Program-made: the position numbers and the translations under genes | Shown: one piece after another, positions 16,186-25,189 of the stretch | How positions within the stretch are numbered: the first letter of the stretch is position 1 | How the letters are laid out: the number at the start of each line of letters is the position of its first letter | Notes under the pieces: generated by a model | Databases searched by the model: none | What the model was told of the DNA's origin: nothing | Seen by the model: the letters and a program-made list of their open reading frames with translations, nothing else | NCBI RefSeq assembly: GCF_003224335.1 | Contig: NZ_QKLF01000003.1 | Coordinates: forward strand, 124,001 to 188,000 | Origin: Curtobacterium sp. MCJR17_055 | GTDB taxonomy: Bacteria; Actinomycetota; Actinomycetes; Actinomycetales; Microbacteriaceae | Length of the DNA stretch: 64,000 bases | Direction: 5' to 3'

Positions 16186-19100
16186 TCAGTCTGCCACGGC
16201 GCCGACCGGCCCCGGGTGCTCGGCGCGCTCGCCGGACCCACTGGCGTCGCGTGGTCCGTCGGCGTCGCCGGACCCGCTCGCCCCGTCGTGCCCGGAGGTG
16301 GACGCCGCGGTGCGCCACGGCGGGTGCTCCCACGGGCCGATCGGGTTGCCGGCCCAGAGCGTGCCGCCCGGGACCTGCTCGCCGCGCATCACGAGCGAGG
16401 CGGGCCCGACGGTCGCTCCCGGGCCGATGCCGGCAGCGGGCAGGACCACACCGTGCGGCCCGAGCGTCGCGCCGGCGTCGAGCGTCACGGTGTCGAGCTG
16501 CATGACGCGGTCGTGGAACAGGTGCGTCTGCACCACGGTGCCGCGGGCGACGGTCGCCCCGTCGCCGATCGTGACGAGGTCGGCCTCCGGCAGCCAGTAG
16601 GTCTCGCACCAGACACCGCGGCCGATCGTCGCGCCGAGGCTCCGCAACCACGCCGCCAGGGCCGGGGTGCCGATGGCCTGCTCGGCGAACCAGGGGCGTG
16701 CGACGGACTCGACGAAGGTGTCCTGCACCTCGTTGCGCCAGACGAACGACGACCAGAGCGGGTGCTCGGTGGCGGTGATGCGCCCGACGAAGGCCCACTT
16801 CGCCACGGTCGAGACGGCCGCCGCGACCGCACCGGCGGCGATGAGGACCGGGCCGGCGAGCAGCACCGTCCAGCCGAGTCCCACCGTGGTCCACAGGGCC
16901 AGGAAGGTAGCGGCGACGGCCACCCCGATCGCGGCGGACACCATGGGTGCCACGAGACGCAGCACCTCCCACGCGCCGCGGGCGACCTTCAGCCGGGTCG
17001 GCGGCCGGAACGTGCGCTCCTCGTCGAACTGCGCCGCCGCCCGTCGGAGCCGGACCGGGGGACTGCCGAGCCACGAGGACCCGCGCTTGGCCTTCTTCGG
17101 CACGGCGGACAGCACCGCGACGAGGGCCTCGCGCGGCACCGACCGACCGGCGCCGGTCATGCCGCTGTTGCCGAGGAACGCCCGGCGGCCCACCTTCGAC
17201 CGACCGATCCTCACCCGACCGCCGCCGAGCTCGTAGGTGGCGACCATGGTGTCGTCGGCCAGGAACGCCCCGGACGCGATCTGTGTCAGCGCGGGGATGA
17301 GCAGCACCGTGGAGATCTCGGTGTCCCGGCCGACCCGCGCGCCGAGCAGGCGGAGCCAGAGCGGGGTGACGAGGCTCGCGTACAGCGGGAACAGCAGGGT
17401 GCGGGCAGCGTCGAGGACCCGCTCGGTGCACCACACCTGCCACCCGGTCCGGGACCGCACGGGGTGCCGACCCTCGACGAGCCCGAGCCCGAGCAGCCGG
17501 ACCGCGGCGACGACGAGGCCCGCGTACACGAGGCCCGCGACGACCGTGGCGAGCGGCACGCTCAGCAGCGTGGGGCCGACCGCGGCCCCGAGCGAGGTCG
17601 GGCGCCCGACGACGAGCGCCGCGACGGCCAGTCCGGCAGTGACGCCGACGACGGGGAGCCCGGCGACGGCGACCGACCCGGCCCCGTACGCGAGCAGCCA
17701 CCGCTTCGGGGACGCGGGGCGGGCCTCCCGGCCGTGGCGTGCCGACCCGACGCGCTCGGCCGGCGAGCCCGCCCAGCGCTCACCCGCCGGGACCGCGCCG
17801 GCCACCGCCGAGCCGGCCTCGACCTCGGCGCCGTCGCCCACGTGTGCTCCGGGCATCAGGGTCGAGCGGCTGTGCACGACCGCGTCCGTGCCGACGTGCA
17901 CGGGACCCAGGCGGAACACGTCGCCGTCCACCCAGTGTCCGGCGAGGTCCACCTCGGGCTCCACTGCGGCCCGCTTCCCGATCGTGAGCATCCCGGTGAC
18001 CGGCGGCAGCGTGTGCAGGTCGACGTCCCGGCCGATCCTCGCACCGAGGGCCCGGGCGTAGTAGCTGATCCACGGGGCACCCGCGGTCGACGGACCGTCC
18101 ACGGCCTCCGCGATCCGTTCCGCGAGCCAGACCCGGATGTGCACCGAGCCGCCGCGCGGGTGGTCGCCGGGACGGACCCCGGCCAGGAGCAGGCGGGCGG
18201 CGACGACCGTGATCGTCATCTTGCCGGCCGGGGTGACGAACAGCACGAGGGCGATCACCAGGAGCGGCCACGGCAGCACGGGCAGGAACGGCATCGTGGT
18301 GGCGTGCAGCACCGCCGCGACGAGTGCCGTCCAGCTCAGCAGGCGCAGCCCACGGAGCACCTGGAGCGGCAGGCCGAGCACCGTCAGGAGCAGCCCGGTG
18401 CGCGGCGGCACCGGCCGGACGTCCCGTCGTGCCGCCGCCACCGGCCCGGACGCGTCGAGCGCTGCCGCGAGTGCGCCGATCCGCGGGTGGTCGTAGACGT
18501 CGGCCACGGTGGTCGTGGGGTAGCGCTCGCGGACCGCCGACACGAGCTGCGCGGCGGTCAGGGAACCGCCGCCGTGCGCGAAGAAGTCGTCGTCGACGTC
18601 GGCGACCGGGACACCGAGGATCGCCGACCACCGCTCGGCGATCCATGCGACGGTCGGCGGGAGGTCCGTCCCGATCGCGCCCTCGAGGGGCCACGGCAGC
18701 GCCGCCCGGTCGACCTTGCCGGACGTCCGCGTCGGCAGGGAGTCGACGACGGTGAGGAGCGGCACGAGCGCGGCGGGCAGTTCCTCGCGGAGACGGGTGT
18801 TCGCCGCGGCCGTGTCGACGACCGCGCCGGCGACCGGGGCGACGTAGCCGACGAGCACCTGGTTGCCCGCCGGGGTGCGCTGCACGACCGCGGCCCCCGC
18901 AGCGACGTCGTCGAGGGACTGCAGGGCCGCGTCGATCTCGCCGAGTTCGATGCGCCGGCCGCCCAGCTTCACCTGGTCGTCGGCGCGACCCTGGAAGACG
19001 AGCCCCTCGGGGTCGTACCGGACCAGGTCGCCGCTCCGGTACGCCCGCTCCCACCCGAGCTGCGGGAAGGGCGCGTACTTCTCGGCGTCCTTCGCCGGGT

Positions 19101-20172
19101 CGAGGTACCGGCCGAGGCCGACGCCCCCGATGACGAGTTCGCCGACCTGCCCCGGCGCGACGCGCTGCCCCTCGGCGTCGACGACCGCGAGGTCCCACCC
19201 GTCGAGCGGCAGGCCGATCCGGACCGGGGTGCTGCCGTCGAGCAGGGCACCACACGCGACGACCGTCGCCTCGGTCGGGCCGTACGTGTTCCACACCTCG
19301 CGGTCCCGGGACGCGATGCGGGCGGCGAGCTCCGGCGGGCAGGCCTCACCGCCGAAGATCACCAGCCGCACGGACTCGAGCGCGTCGTCGGGCCACAGTG
19401 CCGCGAGCGTGGGGACGGTCGAGACGACGGTGATGCCGTGCGCGATGAGCCACGGGCCGAGGTCGACCCCGCTCTTCACGAGCGACCGGGGCGCCGGCAC
19501 GAGGCAGGCACCGTGTCCCCAGGCGAGCCACATCTCCTCGCACGAGGCGTCGAACGCCACGCTGAGGCCCGCGAGCACCCGGTCGTCCGGACCGAGCGGC
19601 GCGGCCTGCAGGAACATCCGGGCCTCGGCGTCGACGAAGGCCGCGGCGGAGCGGTGGGTGACGGCCACGCCCTTCGGCACGCCGGTGGACCCCGACGTGA
19701 AGATGACCCACGCGTCGTCCTCGGTCGTGGGCGCCTCGGCGCTCGCCGCGGGGTCGGTGACCGGCAGCGGAGCGCCCCGGCGGTCGCGGAGCACACCGCC
19801 GGCACCGATGACGCCGACCACCCGTGCTTCGCCGAAGACGAGGGTGGCGCGTTCCTCGGGGTCGTCGGCGTCGACGGGGACGTAGGCGGCGCCGGCGGCG
19901 AGGACGGCGAGGATCGACACGGACAGGTCCCGGCCACCGGAGGGGATGCGGATCCCGACCCGGTCGCCGCGTCGGACGCCGTGGCGGGCGAGGTCGGCGG
20001 CGCGCTCCTGCACGAGGGCGAGGAGGCCGCGGTAGTCGAGCGCACCCTCCGGCGTCTCGAGGGCGAGGGCGTCGGGGTGTGCCTCGGCGGTGGCGGTGAG
20101 GACGTCGAGCAGGGTCCTGGCCGGTGCGGCGCGGTCCCCGCGGTCGAGTTCCTGCTGCGTGGAGGTCGTCAC
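16186..20172 (-). CDS. Pls/PosA-family nonribosomal peptide synthetase
   Basis: A 1328-residue membrane synthetase. Residues 1-490 form an adenylation domain (VIFTSGSTGVPKG, NTYGPTEATV, YRSGDLVRYDPEG, RTSGKVDRAALP). Residues 500-575 are a carrier domain with Ser near 536 in FFAHGGGSLTAAQL. There is no condensation or thioesterase domain. Instead, membrane segments (about 590-660, 820-897 and 1074-1124) alternate with three hexapeptide left-handed beta-helix regions (about 700-800, 941-990 and 1177-1281). This is the layout of the epsilon-poly-lysine synthetase family, which makes amino acid homopolymers. GTG 20172 follows a -10 (TAGGAT) by 8 bases. The product is not predictable. Confidence 0.88.
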   Translation of the reverse strand: MTTSTQQELDRGDRAAPARTLLDVLTATAEAHPDALALETPEGALDYRGLLALVQERAADLARHGVRRGDRVGIRIPSGGRDLSVSILAVLAAGAAYVPVDADDPEERATLVFGEARVVGVIGAGGVLRDRRGAPLPVTDPAASAEAPTTEDDAWVIFTSGSTGVPKGVAVTHRSAAAFVDAEARMFLQAAPLGPDDRVLAGLSVAFDASCEEMWLAWGHGACLVPAPRSLVKSGVDLGPWLIAHGITVVSTVPTLAALWPDDALESVRLVIFGGEACPPELAARIASRDREVWNTYGPTEATVVACGALLDGSTPVRIGLPLDGWDLAVVDAEGQRVAPGQVGELVIGGVGLGRYLDPAKDAEKYAPFPQLGWERAYRSGDLVRYDPEGLVFQGRADDQVKLGGRRIELGEIDAALQSLDDVAAGAAVVQRTPAGNQVLVGYVAPVAGAVVDTAAANTRLREELPAALVPLLTVVDSLPTRTSGKVDRAALPWPLEGAIGTDLPPTVAWIAERWSAILGVPVADVDDDFFAHGGGSLTAAQLVSAVRERYPTTTVADVYDHPRIGALAAALDASGPVAAARRDVRPVPPRTGLLLTVLGLPLQVLRGLRLLSWTALVAAVLHATTMPFLPVLPWPLLVIALVLFVTPAGKMTITVVAARLLLAGVRPGDHPRGGSVHIRVWLAERIAEAVDGPSTAGAPWISYYARALGARIGRDVDLHTLPPVTGMLTIGKRAAVEPEVDLAGHWVDGDVFRLGPVHVGTDAVVHSRSTLMPGAHVGDGAEVEAGSAVAGAVPAGERWAGSPAERVGSARHGREARPASPKRWLLAYGAGSVAVAGLPVVGVTAGLAVAALVVGRPTSLGAAVGPTLLSVPLATVVAGLVYAGLVVAAVRLLGLGLVEGRHPVRSRTGWQVWCTERVLDAARTLLFPLYASLVTPLWLRLLGARVGRDTEISTVLLIPALTQIASGAFLADDTMVATYELGGGRVRIGRSKVGRRAFLGNSGMTGAGRSVPREALVAVLSAVPKKAKRGSSWLGSPPVRLRRAAAQFDEERTFRPPTRLKVARGAWEVLRLVAPMVSAAIGVAVAATFLALWTTVGLGWTVLLAGPVLIAAGAVAAAVSTVAKWAFVGRITATEHPLWSSFVWRNEVQDTFVESVARPWFAEQAIGTPALAAWLRSLGATIGRGVWCETYWLPEADLVTIGDGATVARGTVVQTHLFHDRVMQLDTVTLDAGATLGPHGVVLPAAGIGPGATVGPASLVMRGEQVPGGTLWAGNPIGPWEHPPWRTAASTSGHDGASGSGDADGPRDASGSGERAEHPGPVGAVAD

Positions 20173-20180
20173 GCCGCGTG

Positions 20181-20186
20181 ATCCTA
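20181..20186 (-). promoter_or_regulatory. -10 for a probably leaderless synthetase message
   Basis: On the minus strand TAGGAT lies 8 bases upstream of the GTG at 20172, with no ribosome-binding sequence between. The rest of the gap to the tRNA gene (20187-20347) shows nothing I can name. Confidence 0.5.
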
Positions 20187-20347
20187 GGGCCCGGAGGTGT
20201 CCTGCTCGGGAACGCACGTGGCCGCGAGCCGGAGGGTCGCCGCGGCGGACGTCGCGCTGGTGCCCACGGGGGAAGGTCGCCGCAGGCGACGTCGCGCGCT
20301 GCCGACCGAGCGCAGCGAGGACGACAGCTTGCGCGGGGATGTGACTG

Positions 20348-20419
20348 TGCCCCCAGGAGGATTCGAACCTCCGCCCCTGCCTCCGGAGGGCAGTGCTCTA
20401 TCCCCTGAGCTATGGGGGC
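20348..20419 (-). tRNA. tRNA-Arg (anticodon CCG)
   Basis: A 72-base cloverleaf on the minus strand. The acceptor stem GCCCCCA pairs with TGGGGGC. The D-stem is GCTC/GAGC, the anticodon stem CTGCC/GGCAG with loop CTCCGGA, and the T-arm GGAGG-TTCGAAT-CCTCC. The discriminator base is A and the CCA end is not encoded. The CCG anticodon reads CGG arginine codons, which are common in this GC-rich genome. The arginyl-tRNA synthetase gene lies about 0.8 kb away. Confidence 0.96.
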
Positions 20420-20487
20420 CCGGGGTGTCACCAACCGTAGCAGGTCCGCGCCCGCCTCCTGAACGCCGGTGCGCCTCCCCGGGCGTG

Positions 20488-20536
20488 CCGTGTCGGACGG
20501 GAGGCTCCGCACCGGTCCGACACGGGCCTCCCGTCC
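20488..20536 (-). other. Two overlapping alternative stems (terminator or palindromic repeat)
   Basis: Stem A pairs 20488-20498 with 20515-20525 (11 bp, CCGTGTCGGAC). Stem B pairs 20495-20505 with 20526-20536 (11 bp, GGACGGGAGGC). The left arms share GGAC, so the full stems exclude each other, or the element can form a partial pseudoknot. It lies just downstream of the lipoprotein gene stop and before the tRNA gene, where a terminator would be expected. The GGGAGGC core recurs near 23705 and 32082. Confidence 0.55.
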
Positions 20537-20549
20537 GCCGTGGCGCCGG

Positions 20550-21131
20550 TCAGGGCGTCGGTGACCCGGTCGGCGCGGTCGCGTCCGGCGCGACCGCGTG
20601 CCGGACGGCGTCGACGACGGGCTGGGCGGTCCCGGGCTCGGTGAAGAGCGTCGAGTTGGTGTGGATCCAGTACGGACCGGCGAAGGCGTCGGCGCGACCG
20701 GTGCCGGAGCGGAGGGAGTAGTAGCCCTCCACCGTGTACGTGGGGACGGACCCGCCCTGCGCGAAGAGGGCGTCCTCGAGCTGTGTGATCTGCGCCGCGG
20801 GCAGGTGTGCCACGGCGACGGTCACGGTGACGTCCTCGTCCGCGGTGGACCGCCAGGTGCACACGCGACCGTCCTGGCCGGCGATCTGCGCGACGGCCGA
20901 ACCCGATGCGGGACGCGGTGTCCGCACCCGCTCGAAATCCCGCCCGTAGACGGTGAACGTCGTCGCCGGCACGAGCTCGTCGCAGTCCTGCGGCACCGGA
21001 CGGCCGACGCTCCCGGTGGTGGGGGAGGCGGAAGGGGCACCACCGCCCGTGCCCGAGCAGGCCGCGAGCACGAGCGCGGCGGGGACGACGAGTGCGGCGA
21101 GGCCGGACGCCCGGAGGCTGCGGGAGGTCAT
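20550..21131 (-). CDS. Putative lipoprotein
   Basis: A 193-residue exported protein with a clear lipobox: basic start, hydrophobic [14 protein letters not shown], Cys25. The mature part begins with a Gly/Ser/Pro-rich linker, then a globular domain with two cysteines (QDCDELV and RVCTW) and repeated Val/Thr segments ([13 protein letters not shown]) ending in APTGSPTP. I do not recognise the family. I took ATG 21131 because it starts the signal peptide; the frame is open upstream but gives no sensible sequence. It diverges from argS. Confidence 0.8.
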   Translation of the reverse strand: MTSRSLRASGLAALVVPAALVLAACSGTGGGAPSASPTTGSVGRPVPQDCDELVPATTFTVYGRDFERVRTPRPASGSAVAQIAGQDGRVCTWRSTADEDVTVTVAVAHLPAAQITQLEDALFAQGGSVPTYTVEGYYSLRSGTGRADAFAGPYWIHTNSTLFTEPGTAQPVVDAVRHAVAPDATAPTGSPTP

Positions 21132-21190
21132 GACGGACCATGATGCTGCATCCCTCCCGGCGTGGTCCGGGTGGTCGCCGGGTGTCCCGG

Positions 21191-21196
21191 TAGACT
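21191..21196 (+). promoter_or_regulatory. -10 for a probably leaderless argS message
   Basis: TAGACT ends 8 bases before the GTG at 21205. No Shine-Dalgarno sequence lies between them. Confidence 0.55.
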
Positions 21197-21204
21197 CGAT
21201 CGCC

Positions 21205-22875
21205 GTGACTCCTGCCGAACTCTCCGCCGCGTACCTGTCGATCCTCACGGGCATCGTCGAGCGCCGAGGCGCTGCCGACACCGTGACGGTCCAGGAGTCC
21301 CACGTGGCCCTGGAACGGCCGAAGAACCGGGCGCACGGCGACTGGGCGTCGAACGCGGCCATGCAGCTCGCGAAGCGCCTCGGGTCCAACCCGCGCGAGC
21401 TCGCGACGGAGATCGCCGGCGAGCTGACCGAGCTCGACGGCGTGGACTCGGTCGACATCGCCGGGCCGGGCTTCATCAACATCACGCTCGAGGCCGCCGC
21501 GGCCGGCGAGGTCGCACGCACCGTGGTCGACCAGGGCGTGACCTTCGGGCACGGCGACCTCTACGACGGGGTCCGCATCGACCTCGAGTTCGTGTCGGCG
21601 AACCCGACCGGACCCATCCACATGGGCGGCGTGCGGTGGGCCGCGGTGGGCGACAGCCTGGCGCGCGTGTTCCAGGCGCAGGGCGGCCTCGTCACCCGCG
21701 AGTACTACTTCAACGACCACGGCAACCAGATCGACCGGTTCGCCCGCTCCCTCCTGGCGTCCGCGCTGGGGGAGCCGACGCCCGAGGACGGCTACGGCGG
21801 CGCGTACATCGGCGAGATCGCGGCCCGCGTGCTCGCGACGCTCGAGCCGGGTGTCGACGTCACGGGCATGCCGCGCGACGAAGCGCAGGAGCTGTTCCGG
21901 CGCGAGGGCGTCGAGTTCATGTTCACGGACATCAAGCGCTCGCTGCACGACTTCGGCGTCGACTTCGACGTCTTCTTCCACGAGAACTCGCTGCACGAGT
22001 CGAAGGCGGTCGACCGCGCGATCGCCCGGCTGCAGGAGCAGGGCCGGATGTACGAGGCGGACGGCGCCCTCTGGCTCCGGACGACCGACTTCGGCGACGA
22101 CCGCGACCGCGTGGTCATCAAGTCGGACGGCGAACCCGCGTACATCGCCGGCGACCTCGCCTACTACCTCGACAAGCGCGAGCGCGGCTTCGAGCGGAAC
22201 CTCATCATGCTCGGCGCGGACCACCACGGCTACGTCGGCCGGATGATGGCCATGTGTGCGGCGTTCGGTGACGAGCCGGGCGTGAACCTCGAGATCCTCA
22301 TCGGCCAGCTGGTGAACCTGCTCAAGGACGGCCAGCCGCTCCGGATGTCGAAGCGCAACGGCACCGTCGTGACGATGGAGGACCTCGTCGACGCCGTGGG
22401 CGTGGACGCCGGCCGGTACGCGCTCGTGCGGTTCGCGAGCGACACGGCGATCGACATCGACCTCGACCTGCTGACCAAGCGCACGAACGACAACCCGGTG
22501 TTCTACGTCCAGTACGCCCACGCCCGGACGCAGTCCGTCGCCCGGAACGCCGCGGCGTCCGGCGTGGACCGCTCGGTGTTCGACGCGTCGCTGCTCACCC
22601 ACGAGTCCGAGAGCGCCCTCCTCGGCGCGATCGCGGAGTACCCGCGGGTGGTCCGCCAGGCCGCGGAACTCCGGGAACCGCACCGGATCGCCCGGTACAT
22701 CGAGCAGCTCGCCGGCCTGTACCACCGCTGGTACGACTCCTGCCGCGTCACGCCGCTCGGTGACGAGCCGGTGTCGGACCTGCACCGCACCCGTCTCTGG
22801 GTGAACGACGCCACGGGCCAGGTGGTCCGGAACGGCCTCGGTCTGCTCGGCGTCAGCGCGCCCGAACGGATGTAG
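21205..22875 (+). CDS. argS: Arginyl-tRNA synthetase
   Basis: Class I synthetase that charges tRNA-Arg, 556 residues, normal for the family. It has the N-terminal additional domain, the HIGH-equivalent [12 protein letters not shown] near residue 135, [11 protein letters not shown], the KMSKS-equivalent [11 protein letters not shown], and a C-terminal DALR anticodon domain ([18 protein letters not shown] onward). The chosen GTG gives [11 protein letters not shown]. It is the first gene of a plus-strand run continuing to the LmeA-like gene 2 bp downstream and then lysA. Confidence 0.97.
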   Translation: MTPAELSAAYLSILTGIVERRGAADTVTVQESHVALERPKNRAHGDWASNAAMQLAKRLGSNPRELATEIAGELTELDGVDSVDIAGPGFINITLEAAAAGEVARTVVDQGVTFGHGDLYDGVRIDLEFVSANPTGPIHMGGVRWAAVGDSLARVFQAQGGLVTREYYFNDHGNQIDRFARSLLASALGEPTPEDGYGGAYIGEIAARVLATLEPGVDVTGMPRDEAQELFRREGVEFMFTDIKRSLHDFGVDFDVFFHENSLHESKAVDRAIARLQEQGRMYEADGALWLRTTDFGDDRDRVVIKSDGEPAYIAGDLAYYLDKRERGFERNLIMLGADHHGYVGRMMAMCAAFGDEPGVNLEILIGQLVNLLKDGQPLRMSKRNGTVVTMEDLVDAVGVDAGRYALVRFASDTAIDIDLDLLTKRTNDNPVFYVQYAHARTQSVARNAAASGVDRSVFDASLLTHESESALLGAIAEYPRVVRQAAELREPHRIARYIEQLAGLYHRWYDSCRVTPLGDEPVSDLHRTRLWVNDATGQVVRNGLGLLGVSAPERM

Positions 22876-22877
22876 CG

Positions 22878-23672
22878 GTGACGTCCGCACCCGCCACCGG
22901 TCGGGGTCGGGAGCGTCGGGGCCGGAAGCGTCGGGGCCGGACGCGTCGGGGCCGGACGCTGGCGATCGTGCTGGTCGTCGTGCTCCTGCTCCTGGCGGTC
23001 GTCGTCGTGGTCGCCGAGTTCGTCCTCCGCGGGGTCGTCGACCGGACGATCGCGGACCAGGTCGAGCAGTCGCTGCCCGACGGCACGACCGGGACGGTGG
23101 ACGCGCACGTGGACGGCGTCGTCATCCCGCAGCTGGTCGGCGGGACCTTCGACCGGGTGCACATCTCCTCGGACCGGTTGACGGTGGCGGGCATCCCGCT
23201 CGCGGCGGACGTGACCGCGCGCGACCTGCCGGTGGACGGCCAGGGCGCCGTGCACGACGTCGACGGCACGGTCCGGCTCGCGGCCGGGGCGGTCAAGGAC
23301 CTGGCGGCCTACTCACCGCTGTTCGAACGACTCCGGCTCATCGACGGCGGCGTCGAGCTGCGGGGCACCACCTCGGTGCTCGGCTTCGACATCGGCTACG
23401 CGGCGGACGGCTCGGTCGCGGTGCAGTCCGACGGTCGGGGCGTCACGATCACGCCCGAGACCGTCCGCATCACCAACTCCTCGCTCGGGTTGGACCTCGA
23501 CGACATCCCGGGCGTCTCGGACGTGCCCGTCCCGGTCTGCACGGCGCAGTTCCTGCCGGAGCAGCTCCGGGTCCGGTCGCTCCGGGTGACGGAGTCGGCG
23601 GCGACGGTGCGCGTCACCGCGGACGAACTCCCGCTCAGCGAGGACGGCCTGCGCACCACCGGCCGCTGCTGA
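22878..23672 (+). CDS. DUF2993/LmeA-like membrane-anchored lipid-binding protein
   Basis: A 264-residue protein with one N-terminal membrane anchor (LAIVLVVVLLLLAVVVVVAEFVL) and an extracellular DUF2993 domain with the typical VDRTIADQVEQSLP start and repeated hydrophobic strands. The family includes mycobacterial LmeA, a phospholipid-binding protein needed for lipomannan maturation. The cytoplasmic tail is built from 15-bp repeats giving GRERR, GRKRR and GRTRR. It starts 2 bp after argS, so the two are co-transcribed, which is common in actinobacteria. Confidence 0.8.
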   Translation: MTSAPATGRGRERRGRKRRGRTRRGRTLAIVLVVVLLLLAVVVVVAEFVLRGVVDRTIADQVEQSLPDGTTGTVDAHVDGVVIPQLVGGTFDRVHISSDRLTVAGIPLAADVTARDLPVDGQGAVHDVDGTVRLAAGAVKDLAAYSPLFERLRLIDGGVELRGTTSVLGFDIGYAADGSVAVQSDGRGVTITPETVRITNSSLGLDLDDIPGVSDVPVPVCTAQFLPEQLRVRSLRVTESAATVRVTADELPLSEDGLRTTGRC

Positions 23673-23725
23673 GGACCCCGCGGGCGACGAGCGTCACATG
23701 CGCCGGGAGGCTCGTCCCGGCCGGA

Positions 23726-23731
23726 TAGGAT
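23726..23731 (+). promoter_or_regulatory. -10 for a probably leaderless lysA message
   Basis: TAGGAT lies 8 bases before the GTG at 23740, with no ribosome site. A short inverted element (CCGGGAGGCTCGTCCCGG) sits just upstream. Confidence 0.5.
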
Positions 23732-23739
23732 CGGGTCCC

Positions 23740-25161
23740 GTGAGCGAGAACCCCCTTGCGCCGCCGCGGCTGCGGTTCCCGACGGACGCGTCCGAACTCG
23801 TCGACCGCATCTGGCCCGCCTCCGCGACGCGGACCGACGACGGCATGCTGGCGATCGGCGGTGTCGCCGCGGACGCACTCGTGGCGCAGTACGGCTCACC
23901 CCTGTACGTCGTCGACGAGCGTGACGTCCAGTCGCGCGCCGTCCGCGTACGGAACGCCTTCACCGACGCCTTCTCGCGGATCGGGACCCGGGCGCACGTC
24001 TACTACGCGGCCAAGGCCTTCTGGACGACGCACGTCGCCCGGTGGATGGCCGACGCCGACCTCCGTCTCGACGTCTGCACGATGGGGGAGATCGCCGTCG
24101 CGCTGGCCGCGGGCGTCGACCCGGCGCTGATGGGCTTCCACGGCAACGACAAGTCCGACGCAGAACTCGAGCGCGCGGTGTCGATCGGGCTCGGCACGGT
24201 CGTGCTCGACAGCCACGAGGAGATCGGCCGCGTCGCCCGCATCGCCGCCGAGGCCGGTGTCGTGCAGCGCGTGCGCATCCGGATCAACAGCGGGGTGCAC
24301 GCCTCGACCCACGAGTTCCTGGCCACCGCGCGCGAGGACCAGAAGTTCGGCATCCCGCTGTCCGAGGCCGTGCAGGCGGCGACGGCCGTCCGTGCCGAGC
24401 CGTCCCTGGCGTTCGTGGGGCTGCACTCGCACATCGGGTCGCAGATCTTCGACGACAGCGGTTTCCGCGAGGCCGCCCGCCGGCTGATGGACGTGCACGC
24501 CACGCTCGTCGCCACCGGTCCGGTGCCGGAACTCAACCTCGGCGGCGGCTGGGGCATCGACTACACCGAGGCGGACGCGGCCCTCGCGCCCGAGGACGTC
24601 GCGGACGCCCTCGCCGCGATCGTCGCCGAGGAGTGCGCGTCCCGCGGCATCCCGGTGCCGGAGATCGCGGTGGAGCCCGGCCGCTACATCGTCGGCCCGC
24701 CCGGCGTCACGCTGTACCGCGTCGGCACGATCAAGCCCGTCACGGTCGAGACGGACGAGGGCACGTCGGCGACGCGCACCTACGTGTCGGTCGACGGCGG
24801 CATGAGCGACAACGTGCGGCCGGCGCTGTACGGCGCGGACTACACGGCACGCCTCGCCCGGACGTCGGACGCCGACCCGGTGCTGACCCGCGTCGTCGGG
24901 AAGCACTGCGAGAGCGGTGACGTCGTGGTCCACGACGAGTACCTGCCCGGCGACGTGCAGCGGGACGACCTGCTCGCGGTGGCCGCGACCGGTGCCTACT
25001 GCTGGAGTCTCGCGAGCAACTACAACCACGTCGGTCGTCCGCCGGTCGTCGCGGTGGCGGACGGCACGGCCCGTATCCTCGTGCGTGGCGAGACCGTCGA
25101 CGACCTCCTCGCCCGTGACACCGGCGTCGCGCCGGTGCCCGACACCGGTGCCGCACGCTGA
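23740..25161 (+). CDS. lysA: Diaminopimelate decarboxylase
   Basis: Last step of lysine synthesis: meso-diaminopimelate to L-lysine and CO2. The 473-residue PLP enzyme shows the alanine racemase-like barrel with the cofactor lysine in VYYAAKAFWT, HSHIGSQIFD, the phosphate-binding LNLGGGWGIDY, EPGRYIVGPPG, and the C-terminal catalytic Cys in GKHCESGDVV. The chosen GTG gives VSENPLAPPRLRFP. It lies 28 bp before hom, so lysine and threonine genes form one aspartate-family block. Confidence 0.96.
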   Translation: MSENPLAPPRLRFPTDASELVDRIWPASATRTDDGMLAIGGVAADALVAQYGSPLYVVDERDVQSRAVRVRNAFTDAFSRIGTRAHVYYAAKAFWTTHVARWMADADLRLDVCTMGEIAVALAAGVDPALMGFHGNDKSDAELERAVSIGLGTVVLDSHEEIGRVARIAAEAGVVQRVRIRINSGVHASTHEFLATAREDQKFGIPLSEAVQAATAVRAEPSLAFVGLHSHIGSQIFDDSGFREAARRLMDVHATLVATGPVPELNLGGGWGIDYTEADAALAPEDVADALAAIVAEECASRGIPVPEIAVEPGRYIVGPPGVTLYRVGTIKPVTVETDEGTSATRTYVSVDGGMSDNVRPALYGADYTARLARTSDADPVLTRVVGKHCESGDVVVHDEYLPGDVQRDDLLAVAATGAYCWSLASNYNHVGRPPVVAVADGTARILVRGETVDDLLARDTGVAPVPDTGAAR

Positions 25162-25189
25162 CCACCCGACCCGGAGAGACACCCACCCG

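Noticed and set aside
16216-20181. Plus-strand open frame of about 1320 codons
   Set aside because: Antisense of the synthetase gene; the opposite strand has an adenylation and a carrier domain.
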